Assembly (NCBI GenBank): GCA_031548545.1
Contig: JAVBQY010000007.1
Location: 146,874 to 210,873 of the forward strand
Length of the DNA stretch: 64,000 bases
Reading direction: 5' to 3'
Source of the DNA: UBA932 sp031548545
GTDB lineage: Bacteria > Bacteroidota > Bacteroidia > Bacteroidales > UBA932
Each line of letters starts with the position of its first letter. The stretch's first letter is position 1. The position numbers and the translations under genes were made by a program. Under the pieces are notes generated by a model, which searched no databases, was not told where the DNA came from, and saw only the letters and a program-made list of their open reading frames with translations. This document shows, piece by piece, positions 60,926 to 64,000 of the stretch.

Positions 60926-62807
60926 CTTTGTACTGTTTCTCTATTAGTTTGATCTTTTCTTCCAGCAGCTTGATTTCTTCTTTGGCTTTGCTGATTTTAT
61001 TGTTGACATCGGCTATAATACTTTCGGCGCCTTTGGATTTGGCAAAGAACCCGATATTATTTTCCCACAGGGCTATGTCTGCCTCTACCTGACGCAATTT
61101 GTGTACCAGTTTTTCACGTTCGGAACGTATGGCGCGGTTGCCCTTTTCGCCGCCCGGCATTTCATTGACACGGTGTTTGAAGCGCAACAGTTTCTTTTCG
61201 TTGTCGGAAATCCGTATGTTCTGGAACTGCTTGTCGACCGCAGCGCGGTAAGCATTTTGTAGCTTTTCTTTCTCTTTGAAAGGCACAAAACCTATTTCAG
61301 TCCATCGCCGTTGCAGGGCTTGCAGCGCTGTAAGGTTGGCCGCAGCATCTCCTGAAGGGTCGAAAGCCTCGATTTCGGCAATTACAGCCTGTTTTAGCTT
61401 AAGGTTCTCGTTGTATTCGTTATCAATGGTGGAGAAGTGTTCCGTTTTACGGTTGAAAAAGGCATCGCAGGCTGTGCGGAACCGTTTCCAGATAGCGTTG
61501 GAATGTTTGCGGGGTACTGCGCCAACTTCTTTCCATTGCCGTTGGAGGCTGATCAGTTTGTCCGTCGTTTTTTTCCATTCTTCGCTTGCAGCCAGGCTTT
61601 CGGCCTGTTCACAGAGGGCTATCTTTTTCTGCAGGTTTTCCTGCATTCCGGTTTTGAATTGATCGTAAAATTCCCGCTTGGCGTTGTAAAATTTGTCACA
61701 AGCAGCACGGAATCGTTCGAATATACGGGTGTTCTCGCGTTTGGTGGCAAAGCCTATCGTGCGCCAGAATTTCTGGAGTTCTTCCATTTCCTTGGTGCGC
61801 TCGCTCCATTCTTTATTGTCTTTAGGCTCGGCGCCGGCAATTTCTTCCGCCTTTTCGCAGAGAGTACGTTTGGTATCCAGGTTTTTCTTCTGTTCTTCTT
61901 TCTGTGACTCGAAGTATTCCTGGTGTTTCTTGTTAATGGCGGCAGTGGCGTTTTTGAAACGCTCCCACATTTGTTCGCGGTATTCGGAGGCTACAGGCCC
62001 CAACTCACGCCATTCTTCGTGGTATTTTTGTAATTTATTGAATGCTACTACGATGCTGGTTTCCAGTAGAAGTTTTTCTGCCTTTTCACAAAGCAGGGTC
62101 TTGGCTTCAAGGTTCTTTTTGAAGTCCAGGTCGCGCAGCTCGTTATTGATCTTTACATAGTCGTAGAATAACTCTACGTAATGATGGTAGGTATTCCACA
62201 GGTCCTTGGTCTGTCCTTGCGGTACCGGACCGGAATCGCGCCAACGGTGCTGTATTTCGCGGAAGGCCGGGAAAGTATGCTGGAGGTCTTCCTGCTTGTC
62301 AAGCAGTGCTTTGAGCGCTTCAATCAGGTCTTGTTTAATCTTCAGGTTCTGCTCTTTTTGATCTTCCTGTTGGCGATTAAATTCGGCGCGGCGTCGCTTG
62401 TATTCGTTATACAGGTTTTTGAATTTTTGTTCCACCTCGTCGACTACGGTTTCCGGATGTTCGGCCTGTGGGCCGGCATCAGGGGTGTTGTCGCTTTTGC
62501 CGGTTTCGCCGGGCTCGGATGTCCCTTCGGCTTGTTTCTCCTGGTTGATGAACTTGTAGAAGGCCGATTTTACGGCTTCCGCTTCACGGCGCAGTACTTC
62601 CAGGGATTGGCTCTCGAGCAGCCGTGCGAAAACATCAAGCAGCTCTTCTTTTTCGAGGTGAATGTACTTAAGGGCGCTGTGCTCTTCATTCATCTCTTCT
62701 TCATGCTGTGCGGCCTCTTCATGCAATTGGTCGGCCGTAGTTTCGTCCGCAGTCGCAGGTGCGGCGAATTGCTCCTCCGGAGCAGGATTGTGTAGTTCGT
62801 TATTCAT
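60912..62807 (-). CDS. DUF349 domain-containing protein
   Basis: A 631-residue charged, helical protein. An acidic N-terminal ~115 residues (EEQFAAPATADETTADQLHEE) is followed by five DUF349-type modules (~125-545), each with a W-(R/K)-x-x-G-x-(V/A)-(P/T/A) start (WRDSGPVPQGQT, WRELGPVASEYR, WRTIGFATKREN, WKEVGAVPRKHS, WTEIGFVPFKEK) and a terminal coiled coil (~560-631). Function of the family is not established; some members affect stress responses. Co-transcribed with yidC. Start at 62807. Confidence 0.87.
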   Translation of the reverse strand: MNNELHNPAPEEQFAAPATADETTADQLHEEAAQHEEEMNEEHSALKYIHLEKEELLDVFARLLESQSLEVLRREAEAVKSAFYKFINQEKQAEGTSEPGETGKSDNTPDAGPQAEHPETVVDEVEQKFKNLYNEYKRRRAEFNRQQEDQKEQNLKIKQDLIEALKALLDKQEDLQHTFPAFREIQHRWRDSGPVPQGQTKDLWNTYHHYVELFYDYVKINNELRDLDFKKNLEAKTLLCEKAEKLLLETSIVVAFNKLQKYHEEWRELGPVASEYREQMWERFKNATAAINKKHQEYFESQKEEQKKNLDTKRTLCEKAEEIAGAEPKDNKEWSERTKEMEELQKFWRTIGFATKRENTRIFERFRAACDKFYNAKREFYDQFKTGMQENLQKKIALCEQAESLAASEEWKKTTDKLISLQRQWKEVGAVPRKHSNAIWKRFRTACDAFFNRKTEHFSTIDNEYNENLKLKQAVIAEIEAFDPSGDAAANLTALQALQRRWTEIGFVPFKEKEKLQNAYRAAVDKQFQNIRISDNEKKLLRFKHRVNEMPGGEKGNRAIRSEREKLVHKLRQVEADIALWENNIGFFAKSKGAESIIADVNNKISKAKEEIKLLEEKIKLIEKQYKDEQK

Positions 62808-62839
62808 AAGCTACAGGTTCAAATTTGATATACAAACTA

Positions 62840-62847
62840 CAAAGATA
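62840..62847 (-). promoter_or_regulatory. -7 box TATCTTTG for the DUF349-yidC operon
   Basis: Exact match on the minus strand, 33 bases before the start of the DUF349 gene; divergent to the trmD box. Confidence 0.6.
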
Positions 62848-62858
62848 AAAAAAAACCT

Positions 62859-62866
62859 TAACTTTG
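62859..62866 (+). promoter_or_regulatory. -7 box TAACTTTG for trmD
   Basis: Exact match ending seven bases before the trmD ATG, predicting a very short or absent leader, as with ruvX. Confidence 0.6.
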
Positions 62867-62873
62867 TCGCATT

Positions 62874-63554
62874 ATGCGCATAGATATTTTAACATTATTA
62901 CCCGAACTGCTGGAAAGCCCTCTGGGGTATTCTATCGTCAAACGTTCGCAAACCAAGGGGCATGCGGAAATCCATGTCCATAACATCCGTGACTACGGTA
63001 AGGGAACCTACCGTCAGGTGGATGATTATGCTTTTGGCGGCGGCGCCGGTATGGTGATGACCATTGAGCCTATTTTCACCCTGATTGAAAAGCTCAAGGC
63101 CGAACGGAACTATGATGAGATTATTTTTATGACCCCCGACGGTGAGCGTCTGGCGCAGCCCCTGGTTAACCGGATGTCCTGCTATACGAATGTGATGATT
63201 CTTTGCGGTCATTATAAGGGTATTGATCATCGTATACGTGAACATTTGATTACCAGAGAGATTTCTATCGGCGATTATGTGCTCAGCGGTGGCGAACTGG
63301 CGGCGGCCGTGCTGGTCGATGCGCTGGTGCGGGTGATTCCCGGGGTGATCTCCGATGAGACCTCCGCCCTGACGGACTCCTTCCAGGATGGTTTGTTAAG
63401 CCCGCCGGTGTATACGCGTCCCGAAGAGTTCAACGGATGGAAGGTGCCGGAGGTACTGCTTTCCGGCAATCATAAGCTTATTGCGCGTTGGGAGGAAGAG
63501 CAGGCCCTGGAGCGTACACGGCTGCTCCGCCCGGACCTGTTGGATATTGAATAA
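62874..63554 (+). CDS. trmD: tRNA (guanine37-N1)-methyltransferase
   Basis: Methylates G37 of several tRNAs. The 226-residue SPOUT enzyme has MRIDILTLLPELLESPLGYSIVKRS, YGKGTYRQVDDYAFGGGAGMVMTIEPIF, the trefoil-knot SAM loop LCGHYKGIDHRIREH (~115-130), EISIGDYVLSGGELAAAVLVDALVRVIPGVISDETS (~131-165) and the C-terminal VLLSGNHKLIARWEEEQALERT. Length slightly below the usual 240-250. Heptamer repeat follows its stop. Confidence 0.96.
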   Translation: MRIDILTLLPELLESPLGYSIVKRSQTKGHAEIHVHNIRDYGKGTYRQVDDYAFGGGAGMVMTIEPIFTLIEKLKAERNYDEIIFMTPDGERLAQPLVNRMSCYTNVMILCGHYKGIDHRIREHLITREISIGDYVLSGGELAAAVLVDALVRVIPGVISDETSALTDSFQDGLLSPPVYTRPEEFNGWKVPEVLLSGNHKLIARWEEEQALERTRLLRPDLLDIE

Positions 63555-63582
63555 TGAATAATGAATAATGAATAATGAAAAG
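63554..63582. repeat. Four TGAATAA heptamers between trmD and the DUF721 gene
   Basis: The sequence aataatgaataatgaataatgaataatgaaa consists of identical 7-base units; the last joins the DUF721 start codon (atgaaaagg). Confidence 0.8.
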
Positions 63583-63865
63583 GCAGAGCACAGCCATATT
63601 AGGAGATATTCTTCATGAATTCGTTAAGGAGCAAGGCCTGGAAGAAGGTCTGCTCAAAATTCGTTTATATGCCTTATGGGACGAGACGCTGGGCGTTACA
63701 GTAGCCCGGAACACGCGCAACAAATATATTAAGGACCGTAAATTATTTGTCCAATTAGATTCCTCTGTTGTCCGTAATCAACTGTTTATGATGCGGGATG
63801 ATATTGTGAAAGAGCTTAATAAGCGATTAGGGCGAAATCTTATAGATGAACTCATTCTAAACTAG
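63575..63865 (+). CDS. DUF721 (DciA-like) protein
   Basis: A 96-residue protein of the DUF721/DciA-related family (KH-like fold, linked in DciA to DnaB helicase loading). Seen: LGDILHEFVKEQGLEEGLLKIRLYALWDETLG, then ARNTRNKYIKDRKLFVQLDSSVVRNQLFMMRDDIVKELNKRLG, with the family W-x-x-x-(V/L)-G pattern. Complete and of usual length for Bacteroidetes members. The ATG is part of the heptamer array. Confidence 0.85.
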   Translation: MKRQSTAILGDILHEFVKEQGLEEGLLKIRLYALWDETLGVTVARNTRNKYIKDRKLFVQLDSSVVRNQLFMMRDDIVKELNKRLGRNLIDELILN

Positions 63866-63900
63866 TGTTATGTAAATTATGATATGACGTATATTCTTTG

Positions 63901-63908
63901 TATCTTTG
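63901..63908 (+). promoter_or_regulatory. -7 box TATCTTTG before the transposase
   Basis: Exact TAnnTTTG match, 12 bases before the transposase ATG. Confidence 0.5.
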
Positions 63909-63920
63909 AGGCAAAAACTC

Positions 63921-64000
63921 ATGATACGATATACTATTAAATTGACCAAGTCAGAGATTGAAGAATTGGAGTCGATAGTTTCCAAAGGTTCTCATAAGTC
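63921..64000 (+). mobile_element. IS630-type transposase, N-terminal fragment (3' end outside window)
   Basis: The last 80 bases read MIRYTIKLTKSEIEELESIVSKGSHK, the first ~26 residues of an IS630/helix-turn-helix transposase (typical LTxxExxELxxIVxKGxH start). The gene runs off the window, so terminal repeats and intactness cannot be judged. The element's left end probably lies in the 55 bases after the DUF721 gene. Confidence 0.7.

Overview
The window is a chromosomal segment of an anaerobic, butyrate-forming member of the Bacteroidales. Four observations support this. The promoters carry the Bacteroidetes -7 box TAnnTTTG in front of many genes, and most genes lack a Shine-Dalgarno sequence. 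Family-restricted proteins occur (DUF4301, LolA-like, OmpP1/FadL-like pairs, fimbrillin-like lipoproteins, a type IX secretion style C-terminal domain). The genome also encodes the succinate/4-hydroxybutyrate route to butyrate, known from Porphyromonas and from Odoribacter/Butyricimonas-type bacteria. Placement below the order is inference.

Layout. 1-2133: end of phosphate butyryltransferase, butyrate kinase and a LolA-like carrier. 2145-10339: DUF4301 protein, PdxB, a four-domain TonB_C protein, PcrA helicase, a BaiN/YhiN flavoprotein and a small DNA-binding protein. 10446-17037: calcium P-type ATPase, thioesterase, SlyD-like isomerase, pyruvate phosphate dikinase. 17308-25596: a six-gene surface locus with three paralogous fimbrillin-like lipoproteins, two further lipoproteins and a large beta-helix protein with a sorting-type C-terminus. 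25606-36795: cytidine deaminase, a GNAT/Mom-like unknown, a deoxyhypusine-synthase-like enzyme with a basic tail, GlyA, RmuC, a GH3 hexosaminidase, WbqC, two outer-membrane FadL-like proteins and a low-complexity lipoprotein. 36913-49697: ProS, a conserved unknown, RuvX, peptide deformylase, the rod-shape cluster mreBCD-mrdA-rodA behind purH, an ABC permease, RsmA. 49768-58061: a seven-gene butyrate operon. 58313-63865: YggS, YidC, a DUF349 protein, TrmD, a DUF721 protein. At the right edge an IS630-type transposase begins.

How the genes work together. The operon abfD-abfT-4hbD-sucD-bcd-etfB-etfA turns succinyl-CoA into butyryl-CoA through succinate semialdehyde, 4-hydroxybutyrate and crotonyl-CoA. 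Ptb and Buk at the left edge convert butyryl-CoA to butyrate with ATP gain. A 13-base palindrome, TTTCAAATTGAAA, lies upstream of both the butyrate operon and ppdK, hinting at one regulator for fermentative carbon flow.

The most unusual content is the six-gene surface locus, the shared palindrome, intergenic tandem heptamers (TGAATAR-like) found at seven places, and a 39-base repeat found three times. No rRNA, tRNA or CRISPR array was recognised.
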